Assembly: GCA_951812285.1 (NCBI GenBank)
Contig: OX638292.1
Location: 1,221,008 to 1,285,007, forward strand
Length of the DNA: 64,000 bases
Direction: 5' to 3'
Source: an uncultured Dehalococcoidia bacterium
GTDB lineage: Bacteria > Chloroflexota > Dehalococcoidia > Lucifugimonadales > UBA1127
Notes under the pieces: generated by a model
Told to the model about the DNA's origin: nothing
The model's database searches: none
Seen by the model: the letters and a program-made list of their open reading frames with translations, nothing else
Shown: one piece after another, positions 10,318 through 20,792 of the stretch
Position numbering within the stretch: position 1 is the stretch's first letter
How the letters are laid out: each line of letters begins with the position of its first letter
Position numbers and translations under genes: made by a program

Positions 10318-11070
10318 ATGACGAGGCTATTCGGCGCTGCCGTCCTGCTGGTTGGTTCGCTCTTCATGCTTGCTGCTTGCGCCGGTGCCCCCTCGGCAAC
10401 GCAGACCGAGCCGTCGCCCGACCTCGCGCCCGTACAGGCCGACGGGAACGATGGCCCGCCCGACACGGAAGTGGACATCACCGTGGGCGATGAGTCTGAG
10501 GAGCAACCGGAGTCAAAGTCTGACGATGACTCTGAATCTGAGTCCAAGGACAGCACCGAGGATGCGCCGTCAGCGACCCCTATCCCCCCTTCACCCGCAA
10601 GCGTCAAGAGCCTTCCCGACGCCCCCCTGGAAGCCAAGGAGTACTCCTGGAAGGACGGCGACCGGACGTTCACCGTGGTCCTCCAGCCTGACCTTGCATT
10701 GCTGGACATTGGAGGCGGCGAACCGCCCAAGGACGCTCTGGCGAACACCGGGAAGGGCGCAATCGTGGAGAGCACGGGCGGCAAGAGCGCACTGCCGGTC
10801 TTCAAATCCCCGTCCGGCGAGCTCATGACGCTCCCCGGCGGCGTGCTGCTGGTGCTAGAGCCGAAGCTGACTGCGTCTGAGGTCAACTCCTTCTTCGCCC
10901 AAAACGGCATCAAGCGCGACAAGGTGTCGGAGCTGAGCTACGTCACAAACGGCTTCTTCATCGAGACTGAACCGGGATTCCCCTCGCTGGACCTGGCCAA
11001 CAAGCTTGCTGCTCTGGATGACGTCATCATCTCCAGCCCCAATTGGTGGACGGAAATTTCCACGAAGTGA
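10318..11070 (+). CDS. lipoprotein resembling a subtilase prodomain
   Basis: 250 residues. A signal peptide ends in a lipobox (LLAAC, lipidated Cys about residue 21), so it should be membrane-anchored. Residues about 25-95 are an acidic, Ser/Pro-rich disordered linker. The C-terminal half (SWKDGDRTFTVVLQP ... SFFAQNGI ... SYVTNGFFIETEP ... ALDDVIISSPNWW) has the look of the N-terminal prodomain found fused to many S8 peptidases, including the closing 'V..S.PN' strand that normally leads into the catalytic domain. The next gene is a double S8 protein whose start overlaps this stop (TGATG), which suggests translational coupling. I infer it acts as a detached chaperone/inhibitor for that protease. 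It could instead be an unrelated lipoprotein with a similar fold. Confidence 0.75.
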   Translation: MTRLFGAAVLLVGSLFMLAACAGAPSATQTEPSPDLAPVQADGNDGPPDTEVDITVGDESEEQPESKSDDDSESESKDSTEDAPSATPIPPSPASVKSLPDAPLEAKEYSWKDGDRTFTVVLQPDLALLDIGGGEPPKDALANTGKGAIVESTGGKSALPVFKSPSGELMTLPGGVLLVLEPKLTASEVNSFFAQNGIKRDKVSELSYVTNGFFIETEPGFPSLDLANKLAALDDVIISSPNWWTEISTK

Positions 11071-14000
11071 TGGTTCCGCCCGAACGCACTTCCGTTGCTG
11101 CCGACACGGAGATGCCCCTCTCCGCGATGCCGAACGCGCGCAGCCGCCAGCGCGCCGCGCCTCGTATGTCGACCATCGTGGACCGAATGGGCCTGCTGCT
11201 GGTCCCGGCGCTCGTGCTGATGCTCCTGCTGTCTCTCACAGCGGATCCCGTGTCCGCTCAGTCCGGCACGCCGAGCGCTCCCACCCTCGACGCCGTGTCC
11301 ACCGGCGACGGCGTCCTGAACGCCGAGTGGACCGCGCCGTCGAACACCGGCTCCTCCGCCATCACGGCCTACGACATCCGTTTCATTGAGAGCAGCGCGT
11401 CCGACAAGGCGGACGAACACTGGACGGTGGTGGAGGATGTCTGGGTGCTGTCCGGCGAGCTCGAGGCCACCGTCAGGGGCGTGGACAACGGCGTCCAGTA
11501 CGACGTGCAGGTGCGCGCCGTGAACTCGCGGGGCAACGGTGCGTGGTCATCGACGGTCACCGGCACTCCCGCCGACCACGGCGGCAACCGAAACTCCGCG
11601 ACGGAGATCGCGCTGCAGACCCCAACGCCCGGCCTCATCTCCTCCAGTTCCGACACCGACTATTTCCGCTTTACGCTCTCGGAGCCCACGGGCGTATTCA
11701 TCTACACCACCAGCTACTACTCCGGCTTTCTGCCAACGACGGGCGATCTGCGCAACAGCGGTGGTGCGGTCATCAAGTCGGACGACGGCGACAGCGGCAT
11801 GCGCCAACACGGCGACCAGCTCTTCATCTGGGACTCGCTCAGCGCCGGCACGTACTACGTCAGCGTGGAGGCACCCCAGTCCGGCGCATACACACTCCAC
11901 ACGCAGCTCGTGCCCGATGGGACGAGCGTCGACGACGCCGTTGACCTCACCCTGGGCGGCGTCACAGGGGGCATCCTCGACACCGCTTCCGGCGACGAGG
12001 ACTTCTTCCGGCTCCACCTGACCCAGCAGGCGGACGTCGTCATTCGCATCGAACGCGCGAATGAGGGCCTCGACCCTATCGCCACTCTGACGGACGATGG
12101 CGGCAACGTCATAGCCGTCCATGACGACAGCTACCTCGAGGGCGACAGGGGCAAGCACTTCATCATCAACAGGAGTTTGGACGCCGGGGTCTACTACCTG
12201 AAGGTGAATGCCGCGCCGGAATCCACGTATGAGGTCTGCAGGGGCTTTGTGCCCCGGCTCAGGCTAAGGTCCTTTGTGGACTGCATCGACACTGAGACCA
12301 AGGACGCAGCCACCACAGGAGGGCCGTACCTCATCGGCGTCCACGAGACGCCGCGGTCAGGGTCCTCGAACTCCTCCGCTCGGCCGCTGCCCGTCGACGG
12401 CGCCGTCATCACCGCCGGCCACATCAGCACGCGAGGCGAGTCCGATTACTACAGCATCACCGTGGACGAACCCACGCGGGTGGCGGTCCAGGTCGTCAGT
12501 GACGAGGTCGACACCACCGGGACCTACTACTACCTGGGCAACAGGGAGGCTCCGGCGTATCTAAAGCCGACGGACTACGTCCCCGGCGGCTTTGGGTTCA
12601 TCCTCTACGCCAATCTCGAGGCGGGTACGCACCAGGTCCGCGTGCGCGCCGGCAGATCAACCGAAACTGGCGGCTACACGGTCCGGGTGGTCGAGGACAC
12701 TGAGTACGCGGATTTCTTCGACAACTGTTCCTCCATCACCACCCCCTACGACGATCCCCTGTACGGCTGCCAGTGGTACCTCAACAACACAGGCCAGAAC
12801 TCGGGCGTGGCAGCCGGCATCGCGGGCGAGGACATCAACGTGGAGGACGTCTGGGCAGGCGGAAACCTCGGCGAGGGCATCATCATCGCCATGGTCGACG
12901 ACGGTCTGGAATTCGAGCACGAGGACCTTTGGGAAAACGTGGACGTCTCACTGAACCGGGACTATTCCCATGGCCGGGGTCAATTTGAGGACCACTACGA
13001 CCGTGGCACCCAGCTCGCTGGCCTCGCCGCCGGCCGGGACAATGCGATTGGCATGAGAGGCGTGGCCCCCCGCGCGACAATCGTCAACTACAACGCCCTT
13101 CGCTACGGCTTCACATACGACATTGCGAGCGCAATGGTCAGCAATCTGGAAGACGTCGCAGTCTCCAACAACAGTTGGGGGCACATTGGGGGACCCGGGT
13201 TCAACTATTCCAGCAGCGTATGGGAAAGGGCCATCGAGCGGGGCCTTTTGGAAGGGTTCGACGACAAAGGGACCTTTTACACGATCTACTCGGGGTCGGG
13301 AGCGAACGATGGTGACTATTCCAACCTGAGCGGCTACGCGAACCACTACGGGGTCACCGCCGTGTGTGCCGTGAACGACCTTGGCCAGCGTTCCTCATAC
13401 TCGGAACGAGGGTCCAACGTCTGGGTCTGCGCACCCTCCAGCGACGATGACGAAGGCAGGCAGGGCCTCACCTCGACGTTGCCGTACAACCGCTACGCAT
13501 CCAACATCGGCGGCTCCGGCGCCTCAACCGCTCTGGTCTCAGGCGTTGCCGCCCTCGTTCGCAAGGCAAACCCGGACCTGACGTGGCGCGACGTGCGGCT
13601 GGTCCTCGCCGGGTCGGCCCGCCAGAACCATACCGCCGACTCCGATTGGTCGACGGGCCCCCTCAAGTACGGTTCAACCACTGAAAATTACAAATTCAAC
13701 CACTCCTACGGCTTCGGGGTCGTGGACGCCAAGGCCGCCGTAGACCTGGCAGCCACCTGGACCAACCTGCCTCGATTCAAGTCTCTGACGGCGGTCTCAG
13801 GTGAACTGAATCTCAGAATTGAGGACATGGGGACCGTGAGCCAGGAGTTGACCGTGGGCCCCGGCGTGGACTTCATCGAGTACATCGACGTCACCGTTGA
13901 CCTCTTTCACCCGTCCTTCCGCGACCTGAAAATCGAGCTGGTCTCACCCTCCAACGCCGTGTCAGCGCTGAGCGAGACCTACGATGGGCCGGACAAATAC

Positions 14001-17000
14001 TCGATTGACGAAGATTTCCGGTTTGGGACCGCCAAACACCTCGGGGAGGACGCAGCCGGAACGTGGACTCTCCGGATATCCGATGGTGTTGCGGACCACC
14101 TCGGCACGCTGGATTCCTGGAGCCTGCAGATATACGGTCATGGCTCTTCTGTAAGGACTACGTCCATCCACACCGTCATCCCCGGCAGCGAGTCACTCGA
14201 GGTTGGCTGGAAGGGGATCGACGACCCCGACATAGGGGCCTTTGACGTTCGCTACATCCAGAGCGACGCCACCGACAAGGCCGACGCGAACTGGACAGTT
14301 GTCGATGACGCCTGGACTGGCGCCGGCCCCCTTGAATACGAGGTTACCGGACTCACCAACGGGACCACCTATGACCTGCAGGCGCGTGGCGTCGGGGTCA
14401 CGGAGCACGGGGAGTGGTCGGACGTCGTCACCGGCGCTCCCGCCGCCGCGGCCGACGCCGTCCCCGCGGTCATCGCCGCGCTCGGCGAGGAACATGCGCT
14501 CGGCGTCGTATGGAGCGCGCCGTCCAACCCGGGTGCGACGACGACTGCCTACGACGTACGCTACATCCGCAGCGATGCCAGCAGCAAGGCCGACGCCGAC
14601 TGGAGCCTGGTGGACGACGCGTTGACGGACCTCGACGGCAACCTTGCCTACACGATAGCGGGCCTCATGAACAACGTGATGTATGACGTCCAGGTGCGCG
14701 CCGTGAGCTCCAGCGGCGACGGCGCGTGGTCCCCCACCGCCAAGGGCCTGCCCCGTGAGGTCGGCAATGACCTGCGCACAGCCTCGCCCCTCGCGTTTGC
14801 TCTTCCCTTCCAGGCCGCCATGGACTTCTCCAACGACATTGACGTGTACCGAATAGACCTTGCCGAGGAAACAGAGGTCTACTTGTATTCCGAGGGCCCC
14901 ACGGACACGGTTGCCGAGCTTCTTGACGCCGACGGCAATTCCTTGCGGTTCAATGACGACTCTGGAGCTTTCCTGAATTTTTCCATTCAGGAAACCCTCC
15001 AGCCGGGCGTCTACTTCCTTGAAGTCACGGGTTGGAGCGGATCCACCGGCAACTATCAGCTCTGGATGCTGATGCCGGAGGAGGAACAGGACATCGGTGA
15101 TGCACTCACGCTTGAACTCGGAAGTTCCATTGATGCCAACATCTCCGTGGACGACGCCGACTACTACAAGCTGGTCTTGACTGGGGAAACTGAGGTCCTC
15201 CTATACAGTTCCGGCGATACTGACACTTATGCGGAGCTTCTCAATGCAGACGAAATGTCCCTGGTGACTGACGACGACGGCTTTCTGCCCATCGGCGTCC
15301 GGAACTTTACGATCCGGCGCACCCTTGCCGCCGGCACGTATTTCCTGAAAGTCACCGGCCATTTCAATGCGGTGGGCGACTACACAGTTCACGCCAAGGC
15401 TGTGACCGCCCCCGGCAGTACGCCGGCAGACGCCCTCTCCTTGACGCTAAATTCGCCCGAGGGCGGGAACATTGACCCCGCCGGTGACGCAGACTACTAC
15501 ACGTTCACCCTGGCGGCTGCGGACTATGTAAGAATCAGTGCGGTCCCGGATTCCAATGCATCGAACCCCCCGGACGTGAAGGGAGAGATTCTTGACGCTA
15601 GCCTTAACTCGCTCGAGGCGTACTTCATAGACTCCTACTACCTCGAGGCATTCGCGATTTACGACTACCTGCCGGCCGGCACCTACTATCTCAAGGTAAC
15701 CGGAGATACGGATGCCGTCACTGAGTCGTACATCGTCATGGTGTCTGACGACACGTATGTCCGTGAACTGACGGAAATGTGCGCAGACATATTCCCGGAG
15801 GTTTCAGACCCCTTCTTCGGCTGCCAGTGGTACCTGCGCAGCGAGGGGCAGCTGCCCGCCCTCGCAGACTCCGACATCAACATCGGTGACGTCTGGGACG
15901 ACTACAAGGGGGACGGGATAACCGTCGCCATCGTCGACACCGGTCTGGACTACCGGCACGGCGACCTGCGTGGAGACAGGGTCGACGAGTCCAAGAACCA
16001 CTCCTACGTGGAGGGAAGAGACGTCGATGAATTCTCCCCCTCCCACGGCACCGGTGTCGCAGGCATCATCGCCGGCCGTGAGAACGACATCGGCATGCGC
16101 GGCGTTGCCCCGGAGTCCACGATCTATGCCTATAACCTTCTGCAACATTTTAGCGAAATGAACGAGGCCGACGCGATGAGCAGGGACTCTGCCACCACCG
16201 CCGTCTACAACAACAGCTGGGGAGTGCCTGATTTCGCCGCCGGGCCCGGAGCAGCCTCGTCCCTCATCAAGCTGGCGATTGAAGACGGCGTCATCAACGG
16301 CTACGGTGGCAAGGGCGCCTTCTACGCCTGGGCCGCCGGGAATGGCCATAACTTGGGCGACTACTCCACACTGGAGGAGTACTCTAACCTCTTCGGCGTA
16401 ACCGCCGTGTGCGCCGTCAACTCGTACGGGAAGCGCTCCACCTATTCCGAGATGGGCTCCAACCTCTGGGTGTGCGGCAGCTCCAACGGCGGCGGCCGCG
16501 GGATCTTGACGACCACGCACAGAAACTCATTCACGCAGTTCTTCGGCGGGACCAGCGCTGCCTCGCCGATGGTCGCCGGCGTCGCCGCCCTGGTGCGCGA
16601 CGCCAACAACGCCCTCACCTGGCGCGACGTCAAGCTCATCCTCGCCGCGACGGCGCAGAAGATCGACCCGGACAACCTGGGCTGGGAGACAGGCGCGCTC
16701 AAGTACGGCTCCACGTCCGACCGCTACGACTTCAACCATGAGTTCGGATTCGGCCTCGTGGACGCCGAGGCCGCCGTTGAGGCGGCCGAGAACTGGACCC
16801 TGCTGCCCAAGTTCCGGCGGGTCACCGTCGCATCCAGCGCCGTTGAGCGTGCAATCCCGGACAGGCCTCTTCAGGGGAGCCCGACGTTCACAGAATTCAC
16901 CCTCACGGTGGGCCCCTACGTAGACTTCATCGAGCACGTGCAGATCGACGCCCACATCGCGCACGAGTCGTTCAGGGAGCTCCAGATCGAGTTGGTGTCG

Positions 17001-20000
17001 CCTTCGGGCGCCGTTTCGGTGCTTTCCCCCTACTATCCCCCGGACGGCCCCCGCTTTTTCGGCTTCCCGGAGGCCCGGTGGGACGCGCCCTTCGAGTTCA
17101 GCTCCACCAAGCACCTGGGTGAAGACGGGGCCGGTGAATGGACGCTCCGCATCGCCGACCACTACACGGGTAGGTCCGGCACGCTCCGGTCGTGGAGCAT
17201 CACCCTCTACGGCCACGGCGATTCACCCGAGATCCCCGCGATCGATTCCGTAACCCCCGGCGTCCGCAGCGCAACGATCGCGTGGACCGCGCCCGAGGAC
17301 CCCAACAACGCCATCACCTCCTACGACCTGCGCTACGCCGACGGCGGCAACACCGACCTCGCCGAGGACGACTGGACCGTAGTCGAGAGTATCTGGACCT
17401 CCGGGACGCTGAGCTACACCCTCACCGGCCTTGCGGCCGACGTCGAGCACTGGGTCCAGATCCGCGCCGTCGCCAGTGCCGGACCGGGTCCGTGGTCGGA
17501 AGAGGAGAAGGTTTTCGTCAACCTCGCCGCGCCCACGGCCGTCACGGTCGACGAGATCCGCACGGGCGACCGCTCACTGGGCATCTTCTGGCAGCCCCCA
17601 TCAGAGGCGCTGGGAGGCGAGATCACCGCCTATGACATTCGCTACATCCTGACCTCTGAGGACGAGACCGTCGACGGCAACTGGTCCGTCCGCAGCAACG
17701 CGTGGCAGACCGGACTCCTCCAATACGACCTCATGTCGTTGACCAACGACTCGGAATACGACGTCCAGGTGCGCGCGGTCAACTCCGCGGGCCGTGGCGC
17801 GTGGTCGGTCACGTCAACCGGCACCCCCGTCGACCAGGTCAACGTCTCCCTGAGCTGGGAGGTAAGCTCGGCGACCTACGCCGAGAGCGAGGGCCGGGTC
17901 GTTCTGAAGGCGGTCATGGTCACGACGGAAGACGGCGCCCTGCCGTCCTCATTCTCCGTGGACGTCGACGTCTCGGCGTCTGGCGCCGCGGTGGATCCGG
18001 AGGACTACATCCTCGGAACGCAGACCCTGACGTTCTCCGCCGGCGACTTCACCGCCGTCACAGTCGGCTCCGACGACCGGTGGCGCGCCGAGACCGACGT
18101 CGTCGTCACCATACGGGATGACGGTGTAATAGAATCAAACGAGAGCTTCACCCTGACGCTGTCGTACGACACCCTCGTGCAGTCGCACCTGCGGGGCAAC
18201 AACGACGCGCTCACCGTGACCATCACGGACGACGACCACGTGCCGGTGACCCTGAGCTGGGTCCAGTCCCTCGTGTCAGTCGACGAGGGCAGCGGCCGGG
18301 TCCGCCTGACGGCTGTCGCGGAGACCACCGCGAACACGGCCCCCAAAGCCGGCTTTGCCTTCCAGGCGTTGATGTCCGCCGTTCAAGGCAGCGCAACCAA
18401 GGGCGACGACTACCCCGTGGCATTCGGCATGGTGGTCTTCCCCGGGACCGCGTTCACCAGGACCACCATAGACGGCCTGAGCCGCTATCGCGCCAGTGTC
18501 CAGATCGAGGTCCCCATCACCGACGACACGCTGGACGAGCCCGATGAGACGCTGACCCTCGTCCTCTCACACGCCAACCCCAGCCTGCGGTATGCGGTTG
18601 GTGGAGCAGACTCAGTCGACGTCGTCATCAGGGACGACGACTATGGCCCGGTCAGCCTCAGCTGGGAACAGACGTCGTTCACAGTCGACGAGGACGACAG
18701 CTCCGTCACCCTTACTGCCCACCTGACCACGGAGACTTCATTGATGCCTGAGACAAGCATGACCGTCAACGTACGCGTAAGCACGTCAGGCGTCAGCGCC
18801 GCAGCCGGCTCGGACTTTAGCGAGCTGAACAACACGGCACGCTTCAGGGTGGGGGACTTCACCCAGCAGACCGTGAACGGCCAGCTCCGCTACCGCGCGT
18901 CCAAGGACTTCACCGTCAACCTCATCAACGACACCGACGATGAGCCCGATGAGGAGTTCAGGGTGACGCTGTCCTTCACTAACCCTTCCCTCCCCCACCT
19001 CGTGGGAGGGAGCAAGGACGCCTTTGTCACCATCATTGACAACGACCACGTGCCGGTCACCCTCGGATGGGAGGAGACGGCATTCACGGCAGAGGAGCCG
19101 ACAAGCCCAAGCGATACGACGCCGGTGACCCTCACCGCCCAGGCCGTCACGACCGTCGACAAGCGGCCGGAGAGCGGCTTTACCTTCGATTACACCGTGA
19201 ACACGCAGAACGGCTCGGCGCGGCAACCCGATGACTACGAGCAACTCTCGACGTCCGGGACCTTCAGCCGCGGCGACTTCACCCGCACGCAGGTCGACGG
19301 CCACTTCCGCTACATCGCATCGACTTCATTCACGGTCCGGGTGCAGCATGACACGGTCAATGAGCCGAACGAGTCGTTCACCGTGCGCCTCGCCTACGAC
19401 GGATCGAGTCAGCCCCACCTGCTCCTTGGCGATACGACCGCAACCATCACCCTCACGGACGACATCGCGTCCCTGACCGACCTCAGCGCGTCCGTCAGCG
19501 GCGGCCCGGGCAACGTCGAGCGCGGCGATCAGATCACCTACGACTGGACCGTCAGCAACAACGGCCCCTCCGCCTCCACGTCCACGCGCTTGACCGGCTC
19601 CCTCGACGCGGGTACGAGCTTCGTATCGGCGACGCCCTCCGGCCAGTGCAGCGGGTCCGGTAACCGGGTCACCTGCAACCTCGGCACGCTCGAGGTCAAC
19701 GACTCTGCGAACGGCACCGTCGTGGTCGAGGTCAAGGACGCCGCCTCTGGGGACCTGGACTTCGCGGCCAGCTTCAGCTCCGACCAGTTGGACCGGACCC
19801 CCTCCGACAACACGAACTCGGTGCACACGGAGCTCGTGGCCCCACCCGATGACATCACCACCCTGAACGCCGCGCCGACCACTGAATACATCGACATTTC
19901 ATGGTCGCCGCCCAAGGACAACGGCAGCGAAGTGACCGGATATGAATTGGAGCGGAAGACCGCGGACGGAGCGTTCGTCCCCATGTTCCCTCCGCCCGTG

Positions 20001-20630
20001 CCAGGTGAGATTTCCTTCCGTGACGATGATGTGGAGCAGGATGTTGAGTACACCTACCGCATTCGCGCCATCAACAATGATGGTACGGGAAAGTGGTCAA
20101 TAGAGATTATCGCCAAGCTCGGCGTGCCCCCTCCCCCGCCAACTATCACAACTGGCGGCGGTGGCGGCGGTGGCGGCGGCTTCGGCCCCGCTCCCGTCGC
20201 CCCCAAGTTCGGAGACGGGTTCCGGACCACGCGCAGCCTGGCGCAAAACGCGCGGCCCGGCGGCGCCGTCGGCGACCCCGTGCTCGCCACGCACCCGGAC
20301 GGCTTCGACATAACGTACTCCCTGAGCGGGACGGACGCCGCCCTGTTCACCGTCGACGAGGACACGGGCCAGATCCGCGTGAAGGAGGGAACAACCCTTG
20401 AGCTTGGCCGCACCTACACCGTCAACCTTACGGCCACCGACTCTGCCGGCTTCGGCGCCATCATCATCGTCGCGATCACGGTCGAGGAGGCGGCCCACCA
20501 CGCATACGACGAGAACCGCAACGGCACAATCGAACGCGAAGAGGTCATTTCCGCCGTCAAGGACTACTTCGATGGGGAGATATCCAAGGAAGACGTCATA
20601 GAGCTCATCAAGCTGTACTTCTCCACCTAG
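11070..20630 (+). CDS. giant tandem kexin-like (S8B) protease, first copy inactive
   Basis: 3186 residues from the ATG that overlaps the upstream stop; a later ATG at 11166 also leaves a good signal peptide (GLLLVPALVLMLLLSL...VSAQ). Order: FN3; about three PPC-type beta domains; S8 domain 1 plus P-domain; two FN3; about three PPC-type domains; S8 domain 2 plus P-domain; two FN3; four Calx-beta; a DUF11-like domain; FN3; GGGGFGPAP linker; cadherin-like domain; EF-hand-like loop and LIKLYFST tail. Domain 2 has all catalytic elements: Asp (15936, IVDTG), His (16044, SHGTGVAG), oxyanion Asn (16341, AAGNG), Ser (16554, GGTSAASP). Domain 1 keeps Asp (12897, MVDDGLE) but has Arg for His (13002), Ser for Asn (13296) and Gly for Ser (13518). 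The kexin/furin assignment rests on the DDGLE..HEDL region, CQWYL lead-in and P-domains. It is probably secreted and surface-bound; substrate unknown. Confidence 0.9.
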   Translation: MVPPERTSVAADTEMPLSAMPNARSRQRAAPRMSTIVDRMGLLLVPALVLMLLLSLTADPVSAQSGTPSAPTLDAVSTGDGVLNAEWTAPSNTGSSAITAYDIRFIESSASDKADEHWTVVEDVWVLSGELEATVRGVDNGVQYDVQVRAVNSRGNGAWSSTVTGTPADHGGNRNSATEIALQTPTPGLISSSSDTDYFRFTLSEPTGVFIYTTSYYSGFLPTTGDLRNSGGAVIKSDDGDSGMRQHGDQLFIWDSLSAGTYYVSVEAPQSGAYTLHTQLVPDGTSVDDAVDLTLGGVTGGILDTASGDEDFFRLHLTQQADVVIRIERANEGLDPIATLTDDGGNVIAVHDDSYLEGDRGKHFIINRSLDAGVYYLKVNAAPESTYEVCRGFVPRLRLRSFVDCIDTETKDAATTGGPYLIGVHETPRSGSSNSSARPLPVDGAVITAGHISTRGESDYYSITVDEPTRVAVQVVSDEVDTTGTYYYLGNREAPAYLKPTDYVPGGFGFILYANLEAGTHQVRVRAGRSTETGGYTVRVVEDTEYADFFDNCSSITTPYDDPLYGCQWYLNNTGQNSGVAAGIAGEDINVEDVWAGGNLGEGIIIAMVDDGLEFEHEDLWENVDVSLNRDYSHGRGQFEDHYDRGTQLAGLAAGRDNAIGMRGVAPRATIVNYNALRYGFTYDIASAMVSNLEDVAVSNNSWGHIGGPGFNYSSSVWERAIERGLLEGFDDKGTFYTIYSGSGANDGDYSNLSGYANHYGVTAVCAVNDLGQRSSYSERGSNVWVCAPSSDDDEGRQGLTSTLPYNRYASNIGGSGASTALVSGVAALVRKANPDLTWRDVRLVLAGSARQNHTADSDWSTGPLKYGSTTENYKFNHSYGFGVVDAKAAVDLAATWTNLPRFKSLTAVSGELNLRIEDMGTVSQELTVGPGVDFIEYIDVTVDLFHPSFRDLKIELVSPSNAVSALSETYDGPDKYSIDEDFRFGTAKHLGEDAAGTWTLRISDGVADHLGTLDSWSLQIYGHGSSVRTTSIHTVIPGSESLEVGWKGIDDPDIGAFDVRYIQSDATDKADANWTVVDDAWTGAGPLEYEVTGLTNGTTYDLQARGVGVTEHGEWSDVVTGAPAAAADAVPAVIAALGEEHALGVVWSAPSNPGATTTAYDVRYIRSDASSKADADWSLVDDALTDLDGNLAYTIAGLMNNVMYDVQVRAVSSSGDGAWSPTAKGLPREVGNDLRTASPLAFALPFQAAMDFSNDIDVYRIDLAEETEVYLYSEGPTDTVAELLDADGNSLRFNDDSGAFLNFSIQETLQPGVYFLEVTGWSGSTGNYQLWMLMPEEEQDIGDALTLELGSSIDANISVDDADYYKLVLTGETEVLLYSSGDTDTYAELLNADEMSLVTDDDGFLPIGVRNFTIRRTLAAGTYFLKVTGHFNAVGDYTVHAKAVTAPGSTPADALSLTLNSPEGGNIDPAGDADYYTFTLAAADYVRISAVPDSNASNPPDVKGEILDASLNSLEAYFIDSYYLEAFAIYDYLPAGTYYLKVTGDTDAVTESYIVMVSDDTYVRELTEMCADIFPEVSDPFFGCQWYLRSEGQLPALADSDINIGDVWDDYKGDGITVAIVDTGLDYRHGDLRGDRVDESKNHSYVEGRDVDEFSPSHGTGVAGIIAGRENDIGMRGVAPESTIYAYNLLQHFSEMNEADAMSRDSATTAVYNNSWGVPDFAAGPGAASSLIKLAIEDGVINGYGGKGAFYAWAAGNGHNLGDYSTLEEYSNLFGVTAVCAVNSYGKRSTYSEMGSNLWVCGSSNGGGRGILTTTHRNSFTQFFGGTSAASPMVAGVAALVRDANNALTWRDVKLILAATAQKIDPDNLGWETGALKYGSTSDRYDFNHEFGFGLVDAEAAVEAAENWTLLPKFRRVTVASSAVERAIPDRPLQGSPTFTEFTLTVGPYVDFIEHVQIDAHIAHESFRELQIELVSPSGAVSVLSPYYPPDGPRFFGFPEARWDAPFEFSSTKHLGEDGAGEWTLRIADHYTGRSGTLRSWSITLYGHGDSPEIPAIDSVTPGVRSATIAWTAPEDPNNAITSYDLRYADGGNTDLAEDDWTVVESIWTSGTLSYTLTGLAADVEHWVQIRAVASAGPGPWSEEEKVFVNLAAPTAVTVDEIRTGDRSLGIFWQPPSEALGGEITAYDIRYILTSEDETVDGNWSVRSNAWQTGLLQYDLMSLTNDSEYDVQVRAVNSAGRGAWSVTSTGTPVDQVNVSLSWEVSSATYAESEGRVVLKAVMVTTEDGALPSSFSVDVDVSASGAAVDPEDYILGTQTLTFSAGDFTAVTVGSDDRWRAETDVVVTIRDDGVIESNESFTLTLSYDTLVQSHLRGNNDALTVTITDDDHVPVTLSWVQSLVSVDEGSGRVRLTAVAETTANTAPKAGFAFQALMSAVQGSATKGDDYPVAFGMVVFPGTAFTRTTIDGLSRYRASVQIEVPITDDTLDEPDETLTLVLSHANPSLRYAVGGADSVDVVIRDDDYGPVSLSWEQTSFTVDEDDSSVTLTAHLTTETSLMPETSMTVNVRVSTSGVSAAAGSDFSELNNTARFRVGDFTQQTVNGQLRYRASKDFTVNLINDTDDEPDEEFRVTLSFTNPSLPHLVGGSKDAFVTIIDNDHVPVTLGWEETAFTAEEPTSPSDTTPVTLTAQAVTTVDKRPESGFTFDYTVNTQNGSARQPDDYEQLSTSGTFSRGDFTRTQVDGHFRYIASTSFTVRVQHDTVNEPNESFTVRLAYDGSSQPHLLLGDTTATITLTDDIASLTDLSASVSGGPGNVERGDQITYDWTVSNNGPSASTSTRLTGSLDAGTSFVSATPSGQCSGSGNRVTCNLGTLEVNDSANGTVVVEVKDAASGDLDFAASFSSDQLDRTPSDNTNSVHTELVAPPDDITTLNAAPTTEYIDISWSPPKDNGSEVTGYELERKTADGAFVPMFPPPVPGEISFRDDDVEQDVEYTYRIRAINNDGTGKWSIEIIAKLGVPPPPPTITTGGGGGGGGGFGPAPVAPKFGDGFRTTRSLAQNARPGGAVGDPVLATHPDGFDITYSLSGTDAALFTVDEDTGQIRVKEGTTLELGRTYTVNLTATDSAGFGAIIIVAITVEEAAHHAYDENRNGTIEREEVISAVKDYFDGEISKEDVIELIKLYFST

Positions 20631-20792
20631 CTGTGGACTCTGTGCAGTGCTCCGCCGGTCCCCTCCCATGTGCTCAGGGCAAACGTGTCTCCCAACTAAG
20701 GTTCTGCTACCATGGCTCCCGCTTACACCTGCCTACCTGGCACTCGATGCCCGGATTCGAGCTGAGGACAACAGTCGCAGAAGGAGTCCACC

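Noticed and set aside
11043..11069. Upstream in-frame start for the giant protease
   Set aside because: It would overlap the lipoprotein gene by 28 bases; the ATG at 11070 overlaps its stop in the TGATG coupling pattern, and the signal peptide lies further downstream anyway.
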